Of a stretch of 64,000 nucleotides of DNA, positions 28,431 to 38,224 are shown piece after piece; position 1 is the stretch's first letter, and every line of letters starts with the position of its first letter. Origin of the DNA: Aestuariibacter sp. A3R04 (GTDB lineage: Bacteria; Pseudomonadota; Gammaproteobacteria; Enterobacterales; Alteromonadaceae). Made by a program: the position numbers and the translations under genes. The notes below the pieces were generated by a model. That model saw nothing but the letters and a program-made list of their open reading frames with translations, was not told where the DNA came from and did not search any database. The DNA lies in contig NZ_JAHKQR010000011.1 in NCBI RefSeq assembly GCF_018860805.1, forward strand, positions 259,341 to 323,340, read 5' to 3'.

Positions 28431-29789
28431 ATGAAACCATTATTCAAATCACTTGTAGCCGCTGCGACATTGGCAGTGGTCGCTTCTGGTGCACAAGCAC
28501 AGCAAGCAACAAGCCTGGAAGATCTGCTCGAGCAGGTGAAACAGAATCGTGTTTCCGAAGCACGGATTAACCAGCAGCGCGAGGCTGAGTTCCAGTCTGC
28601 TCGTGCGGATAAGCAAGCACTATTGAGAAAGGCGCAAGCCGAACTTAAAGCAGAACAAAGCCGCGGTGACCGTCTGTCACAGCAATTCTCTGACAACGAA
28701 ACCACGTTGAATGAAAAAGCTGCAGAGCTTGATCAGGCAACAGGTACACTGGGCGAAATGTTTGGTGTGGTACGTCAGGCGTCTTCTGAAGCATTTGGTC
28801 GTATTTCAACCTCTATCGTTAGTGCTCAGTTCCCAGGTCGCGACGACTTCCTGGCAGAGATGTCAGAAGAGTCTCGTGGCTTGCCTAACATCAACGAACT
28901 TGAAGACTTGTGGTTCGCCCTGCAAACTGAAATGACACAATCTGGTAAAGTGGTTCGTTTCAACACTGAAGTTGTTAACCTCGAAGGTGGTTCTTCAGAG
29001 CAGGAAGTTGTTCGTGTAGGTACTTTTAACCTGGTCGGTGATCAAGGTTACCTGTCATATGACCAAGACAACGAAGTGGTTCAGCCCCTAGGTCGTCAGC
29101 CCGATGGCTATTTGGTATCTTCAGCGCAAGACATGAAAGATGCGACCAGTGGTTTCGTACCTTTCTATGCTGACCCTTCACAAGGGGCAATTCTTGGTTT
29201 GTTGAAGCAAAAAGCAACTATGTCTGAGCGTTATCACGCTGGTGGTGTAGTGGGTTACACAATTACTGGTATGCTGGCAATTGGCCTGTTAATTGGTTTG
29301 TTCAAGCTCATTCAACTGTTCCTTACTGGTACTAAAATTAAGTCTCAGCTTAAGAACCCAGGCAATCCTTCTTCCAGCAACCCGCTTGGCCGTATTTTGA
29401 TGGTCTACAGAGACAACAAAAATGCGGATGCAGAAAATCTTGAACTGAAATTGGATGAAGCGATTCTTAAAGAACTGCCGACAATTGAAAGCGGTATTAA
29501 CGTCATCAAGATTTTTGCAGCTATCGCACCGCTGTTAGGTCTGTTGGGTACCGTACTTGGTATGATCGCGACGTTCCAGACAATTACTCTGTTTGGTACA
29601 GGCGACCCGCGTATGATGGCAGGAAGTATCTCTATGGCGTTGGTAACAACAGCTCAGGGTATCATCGCTGCATTGCCTCTGATTCTGACACACAGCATCG
29701 TTGCATCACGCAGCAAATCTATCGTTCATATCTTAGACGAGCAGACAGCGGGTATCATTGCTGCTCACTCTGAGGCGGAGAAGGCGTAA
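28431..29789 (+). CDS. ttpC: TtpC-like MotA/TolQ/ExbB-family protein with long periplasmic N-terminus
   Basis: 452 residues: signal peptide (1-23, AQAQ), coiled coil (30-105), a periplasmic globular part and then an ExbB-type domain with membrane helices near 275-300, 355-385 and 400-425 and the conserved PLLGLLGTVLGMI. This matches TtpC, the extra protein needed for TonB2 function in Vibrio. It begins 6 bp after the DUF3450 gene. Confidence 0.87.
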   Translation: MKPLFKSLVAAATLAVVASGAQAQQATSLEDLLEQVKQNRVSEARINQQREAEFQSARADKQALLRKAQAELKAEQSRGDRLSQQFSDNETTLNEKAAELDQATGTLGEMFGVVRQASSEAFGRISTSIVSAQFPGRDDFLAEMSEESRGLPNINELEDLWFALQTEMTQSGKVVRFNTEVVNLEGGSSEQEVVRVGTFNLVGDQGYLSYDQDNEVVQPLGRQPDGYLVSSAQDMKDATSGFVPFYADPSQGAILGLLKQKATMSERYHAGGVVGYTITGMLAIGLLIGLFKLIQLFLTGTKIKSQLKNPGNPSSSNPLGRILMVYRDNKNADAENLELKLDEAILKELPTIESGINVIKIFAAIAPLLGLLGTVLGMIATFQTITLFGTGDPRMMAGSISMALVTTAQGIIAALPLILTHSIVASRSKSIVHILDEQTAGIIAAHSEAEKA

Positions 29790-29790
29790 T

Positions 29791-30315
29791 ATGATTTACC
29801 TGATTGGATTATTGGAATCTGTCAGGGAGTTTATCGCTACCGGCGGTGACGTTTTATACTTCGTTGCTGCCGCGCTCTTTCTCATGTGGGTACTTATGAT
29901 TGAGCGCTACTGGTATATGACTGCAGTATTTCCAAAAGTGAAGAAAGATATAATCGCTAAATGGGATGCTCGAAGTGATACTACCTCTTGGTATGCGCAT
30001 AGAATCCGTGACGCATGGATTTCTCAAGCGTCAGATGATTTAGACGCTAGGATGCTAATTATTCGCACATTAGTGGCAATGTGTCCGCTAATTGGTCTGC
30101 TGGGAACAGTGACCGGTATGATTAGCGTATTCGAGACAATGGCAACGCAAGGCACCAGCAACGCCCGATTGATGGCATCTGGTATTTCAATGGCAACGAT
30201 TCCGACAATGGCGGGTATGGTTGCAGCGTTATCAGGACTATTCATCAGTTCTCGTCTCGAAGCCAAAGCGAAGATGGCAAAAGAAGGCTTAGTTGATAGC
30301 CTGCCACATCACTAG
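29791..30315 (+). CDS. exbB: ExbB-type biopolymer transport protein (ExbB2)
   Basis: Proton-channel subunit energising TonB. The 174-residue product has three membrane helices (about 15-38, 92-115 and 128-150) and the conserved CPLIGLLGTVTGMI and TIPTMAGMVAAL. The start at 29791 directly follows the ttpC stop. It is short, like other ExbB2 proteins, which lack the extra N-terminal helix of E. coli ExbB. Confidence 0.92.
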   Translation: MIYLIGLLESVREFIATGGDVLYFVAAALFLMWVLMIERYWYMTAVFPKVKKDIIAKWDARSDTTSWYAHRIRDAWISQASDDLDARMLIIRTLVAMCPLIGLLGTVTGMISVFETMATQGTSNARLMASGISMATIPTMAGMVAALSGLFISSRLEAKAKMAKEGLVDSLPHH

Positions 30316-30326
30316 AGAGAACGATT

Positions 30327-30725
30327 ATGGCTCGAAAAGTCAGAACTGAAGAGGAAGATGCAGCGATCGACATGACGCCGATGTTGGACATCGTGTTTAT
30401 CATGCTTATCTTCTTCATTGTTACTACTGTTTTCGTTAAAGAAGCAGGCATAGAAGTTAATAAGCCTGAGGCGAGCCAAGCGTTTCTTCACAAGAATGCC
30501 AACATATTCATCGCTGTGACTGAGGATGGCAGTGTATGGTTAGATAAACGTGAAGTCGCTGTGGACACCGTTAGGGCTAATTTAGAAAGATTGCTTACAG
30601 AACAGCCTACTGATTACGTATTCATTCAGGCTGACGTCAAAGCCAAGCATGGTATCGTAGTTAAGGTTATGGACCAGGTTAAAGCTGCAGGCATTGACCG
30701 TATTTCGGTTGCAGCAAGGGGTTAA
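30327..30725 (+). CDS. exbD: ExbD-type biopolymer transport protein (ExbD2)
   Basis: 132 residues with one N-terminal membrane helix (about 19-38) carrying the proton-channel Asp in [15 protein letters not shown], then a periplasmic domain. Partner of ExbB in the TonB energising complex. Confidence 0.94.
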   Translation: MARKVRTEEEDAAIDMTPMLDIVFIMLIFFIVTTVFVKEAGIEVNKPEASQAFLHKNANIFIAVTEDGSVWLDKREVAVDTVRANLERLLTEQPTDYVFIQADVKAKHGIVVKVMDQVKAAGIDRISVAARG

Positions 30726-30726
30726 G

Positions 30727-31338
30727 ATGGTAAGGATAATCGTTTCTATAATATTAGGTGCAGCTGTTGCATTTGGTTTGTTTGTGGTTATGGCTAAACT
30801 CATTGAGAACTCAGCCAGACCTGCAGACGAAGTACCAGAGGCGCCAATCATTGATATCGTGATGCAGGAGCCGGAAGACGAGACGCAGACCCGTAATCGT
30901 AAGCCGCCTCCACCGCCTCCGCCCCCTCAGCAGCCGCCTAAGGTTCAACCTGTTGAACCAGACGCTGCGGAGCCAGACACAGATGGATTTAGCTTGGCTA
31001 TTCCAAATGTAGACACAGGCGGCGTAGGTGTTGATATCGGCGGCGTAGGTGCGATGCAGCGGGATGGTGATGCTACACCAATCGTTCGTATCGACCCTAA
31101 ATATCCGCCTGATGCGGCTCGTGATGGCCGTGAAGGTTGGGTAAAACTGCAATTTACTATCAACGAACAGGGCGGTGTTGAAGACATCAGTGTTATTGAT
31201 GCTGATCCCAAGCGTATTTTCGACCGCGAAGCGCGTCGTGCACTGAGCAAGTGGAAATACAAGCCTAAAATCGTAGACGGTAAAGCAGTTAAACAACCCG
31301 ATATGTTTGTACAACTTGACTTTAAACTGGAGCAATGA
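30727..31338 (+). CDS. tonB: TonB2 energy-transducing protein
   Basis: Transmits proton-motive energy to outer-membrane receptors such as those at 22337, 38225 and 47880. The 203-residue product has an N-terminal membrane helix (4-24), a proline-rich stretch near 60-75 (run of eight prolines) and the C-terminal TonB domain (about 115-203) with [16 protein letters not shown]. It is short, typical of TonB2. It starts just after the exbD stop and overlaps the next gene by 4 bases. Confidence 0.94.
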   Translation: MVRIIVSIILGAAVAFGLFVVMAKLIENSARPADEVPEAPIIDIVMQEPEDETQTRNRKPPPPPPPPQQPPKVQPVEPDAAEPDTDGFSLAIPNVDTGGVGVDIGGVGAMQRDGDATPIVRIDPKYPPDAARDGREGWVKLQFTINEQGGVEDISVIDADPKRIFDREARRALSKWKYKPKIVDGKAVKQPDMFVQLDFKLEQ

Positions 31339-32633
31339 TTATGAAACTACGTACATTTAAAATGTCCGCCGTTGCTTTAGTCATGGGTTTTGGTGCTGTT
31401 GTTGCAGCACCGATGGCCGCTGCGCAGACTAAGTCTGCTGCTCCGTCCGGCCCGGTTGTATGCCCTGGCTATGTCAAGGGAAAAACCACGCTGGTAGGCG
31501 AGCGTACCGGTAAAAAAGTACAACAGGCTTTTGAAGCTTATAACGAAGATCGCGTTGACGAAGCAATTGCTATTCTGAAAGATGTCGATCCCAGTGATGA
31601 CTTCGATAAAGCCTATGTGAACCGCTTTGTAGGCAACCTGATTGCGTCTCAGGAAGGTAAGGGAATGGAAGCATTCGGTTACCTTGAAAAGTCAGTTAAT
31701 CCAAAGGTTTTGAATGATACTGAGCACTCGCAAACGCTTAAATTACTGGGTGATTTAAGCATGCAGGAGCAAAAGTATACCGAAGCGGTTAACTATTATG
31801 ACAAGTGGATGGACTTCACGTGTAAGGAAGATGCGCAGGTTTATACCCGTAAAGCACAGGCCTTGTACGAGCAGAAGAAATTTGACGAGGTAGTTCCTAC
31901 TGCTGATAAAGCGATTGCTTTAAACAAGCAGGCAGGTAAGCCGGACAAAAACCCGTACTTGCTGAAATTATCTGCTTTCTATGAAAGCAAAAAGTTTCCG
32001 CAAACGGTTTCGGTTGCCGAGGAACTGGTTAATTTGTTCCCTGACAATGCCACCTACTGGATACAACTGGCAAGTTTTTACATGCTGGTTGAGCGTTTTG
32101 ACAAAGCTGTACAGACCTTCGATATTGCTTATATGGCGGGCTTTTTAGACAAAGACAGCCACATTAAGCAACTCGCATCTTTGTATGCGAATGCTGGTAA
32201 TCCGCACAAAGCGGCAAAGGTATTGGAAAAGTATCTGAATAGTGGTTTGTTGAAGAAAGACGCTGAGATGTATGCAAGTGTTGCAAACTCTTTCCACCAG
32301 GCGAAAGATTACAAAGATGCAGCCAAGTTTTACGGCAAAGCAGCTCAAGTCGATTCTGACCCAGAGTATTATCGTAAGCAGGGTACCTTGCTACTTGTCG
32401 CCGAGGATTACCGAGGCGCGATCACTGCGTTAAACAAAGCATTGGAGCGTGGTGTTGAGGATGAAGCTAAAATCCATTTTTCTTTAATGGAAGCGAACTT
32501 TTATCTCGGCAACTATAAAAAAGCTTTCGAGCACGTACAGATCGCTAAGAAAGATAAGTCTTTACGAAGAAACGCTATCGCGTGGGAACCTTATATTAAA
32601 GATAAGGCGAAAAATCGCGGTATCAAGATTTAG
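31335..32633 (+). CDS. Periplasmic TPR protein of the TonB2 operon
   Basis: 432 residues with a signal peptide (about 1-31, AAAQ) and tetratricopeptide-like repeats through most of its length. It is the last gene of the operon. Such TPR proteins accompany TtpC-TonB2 systems in many marine gammaproteobacteria; the role is unknown, perhaps scaffolding of the periplasmic part. A second ATG at 31341 is also possible. Confidence 0.85.
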   Translation: MIMKLRTFKMSAVALVMGFGAVVAAPMAAAQTKSAAPSGPVVCPGYVKGKTTLVGERTGKKVQQAFEAYNEDRVDEAIAILKDVDPSDDFDKAYVNRFVGNLIASQEGKGMEAFGYLEKSVNPKVLNDTEHSQTLKLLGDLSMQEQKYTEAVNYYDKWMDFTCKEDAQVYTRKAQALYEQKKFDEVVPTADKAIALNKQAGKPDKNPYLLKLSAFYESKKFPQTVSVAEELVNLFPDNATYWIQLASFYMLVERFDKAVQTFDIAYMAGFLDKDSHIKQLASLYANAGNPHKAAKVLEKYLNSGLLKKDAEMYASVANSFHQAKDYKDAAKFYGKAAQVDSDPEYYRKQGTLLLVAEDYRGAITALNKALERGVEDEAKIHFSLMEANFYLGNYKKAFEHVQIAKKDKSLRRNAIAWEPYIKDKAKNRGIKI

Positions 32634-32652
32634 CACAATGGATCTATAAGTG

Positions 32653-32680
32653 AAAACCCCGCTCTGAGCGGGGTTTTTTT
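32653..32680. terminator. Terminator between the TonB2 operon and tmcA
   Basis: AACCCCGCTC / GAGCGGGGTT stem with a seven-T run; A's on the other side let it serve the opposing tmcA gene too. Confidence 0.9.
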
Positions 32681-34655
32681 ATGCTTTGTTTTCAGTGATA
32701 AAAACCTCAAGTGATGTTTTCGTATAGCCAATCATTTCTTTTTTGTTTCTAAAACCAGCGTTTTCAGATATCTCCGTTAGATTTTGCTTTGCCAGCAAAC
32801 CATTGAGAACCGTTGACAGAAGCTCATCGGAAATGCGACCGACGAGCCACAAAGGGGTATCATAGAGGTGGGAGATTCCCCTTGTTCCTTCGCAGAATTG
32901 CCTTATACGTGCTAAATGGGTGTTTACAGAAGTGGTCTGAAATAACATGCCCAACGTGTCTTTACCTAAAGGTGAGACTGCCATTGCATAGATATCACTT
33001 GCTAGCCCTGATGATTTGTCTATTTTGGTTCCTTGTTTTAGCCGTGTGAAACCACTCTTTTCCCAGAATCGCCTAAGTTCATCGGTGGCACCAAATGACA
33101 CGGTAATAAGGTCGGTTTTTTCAATAGCACATGATTGTCGAGTATGAGCGATCAGCCCTTGACCTATACCTTGTCTTCGCGCGTTCGGATGTACGGCTAT
33201 TCTGTTTATTCTAAGGCTGCACAAGGTTGCAAATTGTGGGTTCGCGGTCATGAGAGCTAGCGCTTGCGCAGTGAGGTGCCCTTTTACTCTCCGTTTTCCA
33301 CTGGCTATATCATGGCTTAGCTCCCCCAGTACAGGCCCTCCTTCATATTCCAAAATGGCTGCGGCAACAAGGGTGTTGTTTGCGAATGCCAGACACACTT
33401 TGTTATTTGGAGTATCAATGAAACGCACAATATCATCTGGTGTGGTTTGGTAGTGAGCATGGCGTAGCAATGCCATTATCTGTGAATACAGCTCCTCGGT
33501 TGTGTTATCGAGGGGGGTAATAGCATAGCTAATTTGTGTGTTAGTGTTAAAAATGTCTTTAGGAAGCGGCGTAAGGGGAGTGCTTTGAAATAGCAGGGAA
33601 TCGATGACGTGTTCCAGTGGGTCGTGATTGTGCCAACGCACAGGCGTCTCTAGTGTAAATGCCAAAATGGCTTGCTTTGTCATTACTTTCTCTCGAAAAC
33701 CCTGGCCAGAGCCCTCATAACCATCAGTGGTGGAAGCAAGAATAACAAACGGATGCTTGCTGATGAGTCGAATAAGCAAAGGCACTGGGACGCTGGCTGC
33801 TTCGTCGATAATGAGTACATCGATGTCTGCGCTATCGAGACTTGGATTGTCTAGTGCGTACCAAACAATGTCGGTTGCATCGTCATTGAGGTAGTGACCA
33901 GCTGCGACAAACAAGTTCGTTGTCTGGGCGCGGCTGGATGATGTGACAGCGATGCGCATTGCGCGATTGGCAAAATGCGCAGCTAAAAAACCCAGTGTCG
34001 TTGACTTTCCCCGCCCTCGTTTTGCCAGCAAAGCTATGCAACGCGTGCCCGCATCTTGGGCTTTAACAACCTGTGTAAACGCCAGTTGTTGGCATGGGGT
34101 AGTGAACTGAGTATTGGGGCGGTCAGCGTCATTGGCTTTTGTTGGCACTGGTAACGTATGACGGGACGCTGTCAATAACCCAACATGTGGAGAGTTTAAG
34201 AGCGTCGATAGCATAAACCTAATGTAATGACTTTGTTCAATAGACCAGCCATGGCTGAGAAAATGAGGCTGTATTACGCTCGGATGTGAAGGCCAGGAGG
34301 CAATTGGGGGTACGAGTAGAATAAATGTTCCCCCTGCGTGTATGGTTCCTGCGATAGCTGCCATCGCATTAAGCCTAAAGCTATCAAGGCAATTTAAGAT
34401 CACGAAATCAAATTCACTGCCCAGCAATTGTTTATATTGTGCAAGTGGTTTTATTTGCGTCAGCCAGTCCGGGGCTGCATCGTATGCTTCTGTCCCTACC
34501 CAGGCTACCGTTGCTGATGGTGGTTTTTCCGCCATGAACGCTTGTAACGCGTTAAATACCCAATCATTCTCGCCGCTTACCAACAGAATTTGCCTGTGAT
34601 AGGCTGAAAATGACGCTGAAAGGGGAGAAAATAGCCAATCAGGCACAGTTGTCAA
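32679..34655 (-). CDS. tmcA: tRNA(Met) cytidine acetyltransferase
   Basis: Makes N4-acetylcytidine at the wobble base of elongator tRNA-Met using acetyl-CoA and ATP. The 658-residue product (E. coli 671) has a helicase-like module with Walker A RGRGKSTT near residue 215 and Walker B-like IIDEAASVP, a GNAT acetyltransferase domain with RIAVHPNARRQGIGQGL near 490 and a C-terminal tRNA-binding tail. It stands alone, divergent from the thioesterase gene. Confidence 0.94.
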   Translation of the reverse strand: MTTVPDWLFSPLSASFSAYHRQILLVSGENDWVFNALQAFMAEKPPSATVAWVGTEAYDAAPDWLTQIKPLAQYKQLLGSEFDFVILNCLDSFRLNAMAAIAGTIHAGGTFILLVPPIASWPSHPSVIQPHFLSHGWSIEQSHYIRFMLSTLLNSPHVGLLTASRHTLPVPTKANDADRPNTQFTTPCQQLAFTQVVKAQDAGTRCIALLAKRGRGKSTTLGFLAAHFANRAMRIAVTSSSRAQTTNLFVAAGHYLNDDATDIVWYALDNPSLDSADIDVLIIDEAASVPVPLLIRLISKHPFVILASTTDGYEGSGQGFREKVMTKQAILAFTLETPVRWHNHDPLEHVIDSLLFQSTPLTPLPKDIFNTNTQISYAITPLDNTTEELYSQIMALLRHAHYQTTPDDIVRFIDTPNNKVCLAFANNTLVAAAILEYEGGPVLGELSHDIASGKRRVKGHLTAQALALMTANPQFATLCSLRINRIAVHPNARRQGIGQGLIAHTRQSCAIEKTDLITVSFGATDELRRFWEKSGFTRLKQGTKIDKSSGLASDIYAMAVSPLGKDTLGMLFQTTSVNTHLARIRQFCEGTRGISHLYDTPLWLVGRISDELLSTVLNGLLAKQNLTEISENAGFRNKKEMIGYTKTSLEVFITENKA

Positions 34656-34721
34656 AGCTAATCCTACATAAGTTACGTATAATACTACGCTGATTTTATC
34701 CTGAGTTAACGAGGAATTCGA

Positions 34722-35150
34722 ATGCGGTTTTTATCCCGACGATTAGTTATGCCTGGAGATTTGAACTATGGCAATTCATTATTTGGTGGCAGGGCGATGC
34801 AGTGGATTGATGAGGAAGCAGCCATTTTTGCCATTTGCCAATTGGAAACTAACTGCCTGGTAACCAAACATATTGGGGAAATTACATTTGAGTCGCCAGC
34901 GTTGCAGGGGGATATTGTAGAGTTTGGTTTGGAAACGAAATCTGTGGGTCGGACTTCGATTACCGTAACCTGTTTGGTTCGAAATAAAGCAACCAAGAAA
35001 AGCATTTGCCTGGCGGACGATATTGTTTTCGTTACATTAGATCCCGATAGCAGAAAACCCACACCTCACGGAAAAACGTTAGAAACACTAAAAGCGCAAA
35101 CAGAGGAAGAATTGCGTAGTTTGAATTTGATCAGCAACAGTCAGAAATAG
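34722..35150 (+). CDS. YciA-type acyl-CoA thioesterase
   Basis: 142 residues, single hotdog domain. The motif GNSLFGGRAMQWIDEEAA carries the catalytic Asn and Asp of the YciA/BACH group of acyl-CoA thioesterases. GAGGAA lies before the ATG. The acyl-chain preference cannot be told. It converges with the AraC-HDOD gene. Confidence 0.88.
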   Translation: MRFLSRRLVMPGDLNYGNSLFGGRAMQWIDEEAAIFAICQLETNCLVTKHIGEITFESPALQGDIVEFGLETKSVGRTSITVTCLVRNKATKKSICLADDIVFVTLDPDSRKPTPHGKTLETLKAQTEEELRSLNLISNSQK

Positions 35151-35160
35151 CGCGAAAGTT

Positions 35161-36963
35161 CTACGCCACAGACCGATTCCATTTGCTTATAGTTTCTTCC
35201 AATATCTCAATTTGGGAAGCAGTGAGCGAGGTTGTCCCCTGGATGGCTTCCAGGTTTTGTTCACGGGACGAAGCGGTAAATGCTACGTTGTGGCACAGTT
35301 TGATCTTTTCCGACCAACTGTGGCTTCCAGTTTCATTGTCGTCTGGTTGACAAAGTTTCCACAATTGTTGATTAACTGCACTTTGAAACCCCCAGCGGAG
35401 GAGCATTAGCGATGTTGCCCCATAAAGGCAAATACCGTATTTATCGTTGATTTGCTGGAGGAAATCTTCAAATGTCTGGGCCTCGTCCCATACAGTAAGT
35501 GCGCCATCGGCAAACAGACACTCATCGTGAAAAATTAGAAAAAGTGATAGCGTGCCAAACAGAAGGAGTTGTTTAATCTGTTCAGTTTGATCTTCATTCA
35601 ACGATCGAAAACTAAAGACTTGCTGGAATAGCGTTGCACTGAGCAACATTGCATCGGTAAGGAAACTCACATCGCCAAAGCGGCACTGAGCCGAGAGAAG
35701 TTGTTGGGCAGCAAAGATAACGGCCAAATGACGAATATTGCCGATGCCGAGGTTGCGGCCAATGGCTTGTTCGAGGTTCTTTGGTGGACTGCCGTAAATG
35801 GCGCGACTGGCTTTACTCATTACATGAGCTTGGAAAATCGGATCTTTTTCAATCAGACTAACCACATATTCCAGCGTTATGTTGTCTTCGTCAGTGTCTA
35901 GTAAAGTTTGAATCGAGTGGGGCAAAGGGGGAAGGTTTTCCACGACGTCAATCAGATTGCTGTTTCCCTTTTGAAAGCGGAGTCTGTTACCCAGCTGTCG
36001 CAGTTGACCTGCGCTGATACCTGCGTGTTCTTTAAAACTTCTTTCAAAAGAACGGCGATCAGAAAAACCCAGTTGCTCGGCGGCATCATCCGTTTTGACA
36101 CCACTTAGTAAGAGGTGGCAGGAGTTGTCGTGAATGTGCTCTTTTAACATCCCACTAAATGAGATAGATCCTTGGCGAAGTTGACGGCGAAATGCCGACT
36201 CTGACTGACCTAATTGTCTAGCAACCCACTCTGACCGAATTTTGGCAGGGTACGCGGTTCGCTGGAATACTTCTTTGACTCGCTGTTTAAGCGGCGTTTC
36301 CTCGTTTGTTTCCAGTGTAGCTTGCAACATCTTCTTAATCGACAGGGAAAAATAGAAAGACGGTTGCCTGCACCACTTGGTTTCGAAGGCGAGTTTAATA
36401 GTGCCCTTGCTGGTTTTCCACTTTGACTGACTAAGTTCATCAAGAAGGCGGGAATGTTTTAAGTGAGGAATTTCAATCGTCGTGAAGTCGAACTTTCTGC
36501 CGGCAAGATGGCGAAACAGTGCCAGCAGGAAATAACACCTGAATTCCGAAACAATAGTGTGTTGTCCCGGGACAAACTCAAGTACTGTGGTGTCGGAGTT
36601 TGCAGTCACAGAAAAGTCGGCCTGAGAACCGAGTATATGTTTATATTGTTTGCCCAGCACATGCAGAGCATCGTCGATATGTTTGCTAGCTGTAAGCAAA
36701 ACGACCAGGTTACTCATTTTGTTGAAGTCGAAGTAACCTATGAGAGAACGGCCAAATTGGGCTTGGTGTGCCTGCGGGCAGAGAGTGAGCAATAGCTTAG
36801 CCAGCACAGCTTCAGAAAATTGCCCTTGCTCGAGTTGATTGACGGTCTCCAAAAAGGTGGCGTCGCGTTCGTCGCTGATTCCGAGATCACGCCGTTGGCT
36901 TAACAACGCGCGAATGATTGCTGACCAAAACAAACCTTGATACTGCACAAATACTCCTTTCAT
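35161..36963 (-). CDS. AraC-type regulator fused to an HDOD domain
   Basis: 600 residues. The N-terminal 220 resemble the arabinose-binding/OruR-type effector domain of AraC regulators, residues about 230-335 are an AraC helix-turn-helix (SEWVARQLGQSESAFRRQL and DDAAEQLGFSDRRSFERSFKE), and residues about 345-560 are an HDOD domain (VENLPPLPHSIQTLL, LEQAIGRNLGIGNIRHLAV). HDOD domains are usually in signalling proteins, so direct fusion to a DNA-binding regulator is uncommon. It is divergent from the c-di-GMP riboswitch and PEP-CTERM gene, so it might regulate that locus. Confidence 0.85.
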   Translation of the reverse strand: MKGVFVQYQGLFWSAIIRALLSQRRDLGISDERDATFLETVNQLEQGQFSEAVLAKLLLTLCPQAHQAQFGRSLIGYFDFNKMSNLVVLLTASKHIDDALHVLGKQYKHILGSQADFSVTANSDTTVLEFVPGQHTIVSEFRCYFLLALFRHLAGRKFDFTTIEIPHLKHSRLLDELSQSKWKTSKGTIKLAFETKWCRQPSFYFSLSIKKMLQATLETNEETPLKQRVKEVFQRTAYPAKIRSEWVARQLGQSESAFRRQLRQGSISFSGMLKEHIHDNSCHLLLSGVKTDDAAEQLGFSDRRSFERSFKEHAGISAGQLRQLGNRLRFQKGNSNLIDVVENLPPLPHSIQTLLDTDEDNITLEYVVSLIEKDPIFQAHVMSKASRAIYGSPPKNLEQAIGRNLGIGNIRHLAVIFAAQQLLSAQCRFGDVSFLTDAMLLSATLFQQVFSFRSLNEDQTEQIKQLLLFGTLSLFLIFHDECLFADGALTVWDEAQTFEDFLQQINDKYGICLYGATSLMLLRWGFQSAVNQQLWKLCQPDDNETGSHSWSEKIKLCHNVAFTASSREQNLEAIQGTTSLTASQIEILEETISKWNRSVA

Positions 36964-37135
36964 TCCGCTTCAATCCCTTTATTTACAAGAATATAAGAAT
37001 TCTAAAGGGGATGACAGTGCTATAGAAATTCTCTTGTTTGCACAGATCTGTAGCATTTAAAAAACAGAACTGTCCTGTTTACCTTGCGTCAATCCTCTTA
37101 TTCTTTCAACTGTCAATACATTATCTGGTCGTCAC

Positions 37136-37222
37136 GCCAGAAGTACGTACAGCCAAACTTGCTGTGAAGCAAGGACGGAAAGCCACGGGTCTTACCATCG
37201 CCATTGAGACAGCCGGGTTGCA
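37136..37222 (+). ncRNA. Cyclic-di-GMP-I (GEMM) riboswitch
   Basis: The sequence contains the hallmarks of the GEMM-I aptamer: ACAGCCAAAC, a CTTGC/GCAAG hairpin, then GGACGGAAAGCCACGGGTCT, a second hairpin arm (TACCATCG...) and AGCCGGGTTGC. It lies about 50 bp before the PEP-CTERM gene, in the right orientation. It should make that gene respond to c-di-GMP. Confidence 0.88.
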
Positions 37223-37269
37223 GTGCATGTTTTTACCATTTTAAAGGCAACACTGCTTAAGGAATACAA

Positions 37270-37920
37270 ATGAAATTTAGCACGAAAGCCGCGGTTCTGC
37301 TGACGACTATTTTCGCCTCAACCGCTCATGCAGGCATCATTAACAGTTACGATATAGATTTTTCTGCTCTACCTCTTACTGCGCACCAACAAAACAGTGG
37401 TTCATACTCCACGTGGGATTTTAATGGCAGCGTATTAAACCTGAAGGAAGATGCGTGGTTTACGCTTAACGTAAATGACGCGTTTGGTATTGCCAGCTTA
37501 GATATTGACAATGCCAGTACCAATATTGAGTTGTCATTTGATTTTAGAGTGAAGGCCAATAGCGCCGGTTCTTATTCAGAAATTGCAGGTATCTGGTTGG
37601 CTGACTTTTCCGGTGGTGAGCAAAACTACGACGCCGGTAGAACGTTTAATTTAGATGGTACACAGAACTTTGGCTTAGATGACATTGCATACACCAATGG
37701 AGAGAGTTGGCAGACTTTTACCATCAAGCTTGACGACTACATGGCCGGCATTATCACCGACATTGTCTTCATCAACGATTGTGATGCAAGTGTTGGCTGT
37801 AGTGATATGAACGTCCGATTCCGCAATGCCTCGATTTCAGAAGTCAGTGAACCTACCGCCATGTCACTGATCCTTCTTGGAATGGGCTTTATGGGATGGC
37901 GCGCAAGACGCCAAAAGTAA
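37270..37920 (+). CDS. PEP-CTERM sorted extracellular protein
   Basis: 216 residues: signal peptide (1-21, AHA), a beta-rich middle domain and a C-terminal sorting tail SEPTAMSLILLGMGFMGWRARR (Pro-Glu box variant SEP, hydrophobic helix, basic end). Such tails are recognised by exosortase, which is linked to exopolysaccharide export. No exosortase is in this window. The upstream c-di-GMP riboswitch fits a matrix or biofilm protein. The middle domain is not recognised. Confidence 0.85.
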   Translation: MKFSTKAAVLLTTIFASTAHAGIINSYDIDFSALPLTAHQQNSGSYSTWDFNGSVLNLKEDAWFTLNVNDAFGIASLDIDNASTNIELSFDFRVKANSAGSYSEIAGIWLADFSGGEQNYDAGRTFNLDGTQNFGLDDIAYTNGESWQTFTIKLDDYMAGIITDIVFINDCDASVGCSDMNVRFRNASISEVSEPTAMSLILLGMGFMGWRARRQK

Positions 37921-37939
37921 GGGCCAAACCGCCCACCTC

Positions 37940-37968
37940 GCCCGCAACGTCACATGCGGGCTTTTTTT
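37940..37968 (+). terminator. Terminator of the PEP-CTERM gene
   Basis: GCCCGCA / TGCGGGC stem with an eight-base loop and a seven-T run, 20 bp after the stop. Confidence 0.9.
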
Positions 37969-38070
37969 ACATCTCTGTGGGCATTTTGCCAGCTTGACTC
38001 AACCGTCATAGTTGGTAGACTGCACGGCGATATTTCCAAAGAGCGTTTTGCTCTGACGACTAATCCAAGG

Positions 38071-38154
38071 CCAAGGGGTGCCGGTATTGTCCGGCTGAGA
38101 TCCATACACTGGAAACCCTTTAACCTGATCCGGATAATACCGGCGTAGGGATGG
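38071..38154 (+). ncRNA. TPP (thiamine pyrophosphate) riboswitch
   Basis: THI-box hallmarks are all present: GGGGTGCC, GGCTGAGA, AACCCTTTAACCTGATCCGG, ATAATACCGGCGTAGGGA. It lies 70 bp before the receptor gene and should shut the whole thiamine operon when TPP is abundant. Confidence 0.96.
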
Positions 38155-38224
38155 TGACATTACAAATTTTGTACCCTTATACCTGCCGACATGCCGGATC
38201 TTTTTATTGCTAAAGAGATCCTCA

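Noticed and set aside
30811..31335. Open frame of 174 codons antisense to tonB
   Set aside because: It is the complement of the proline-rich tonB region, with no start context.
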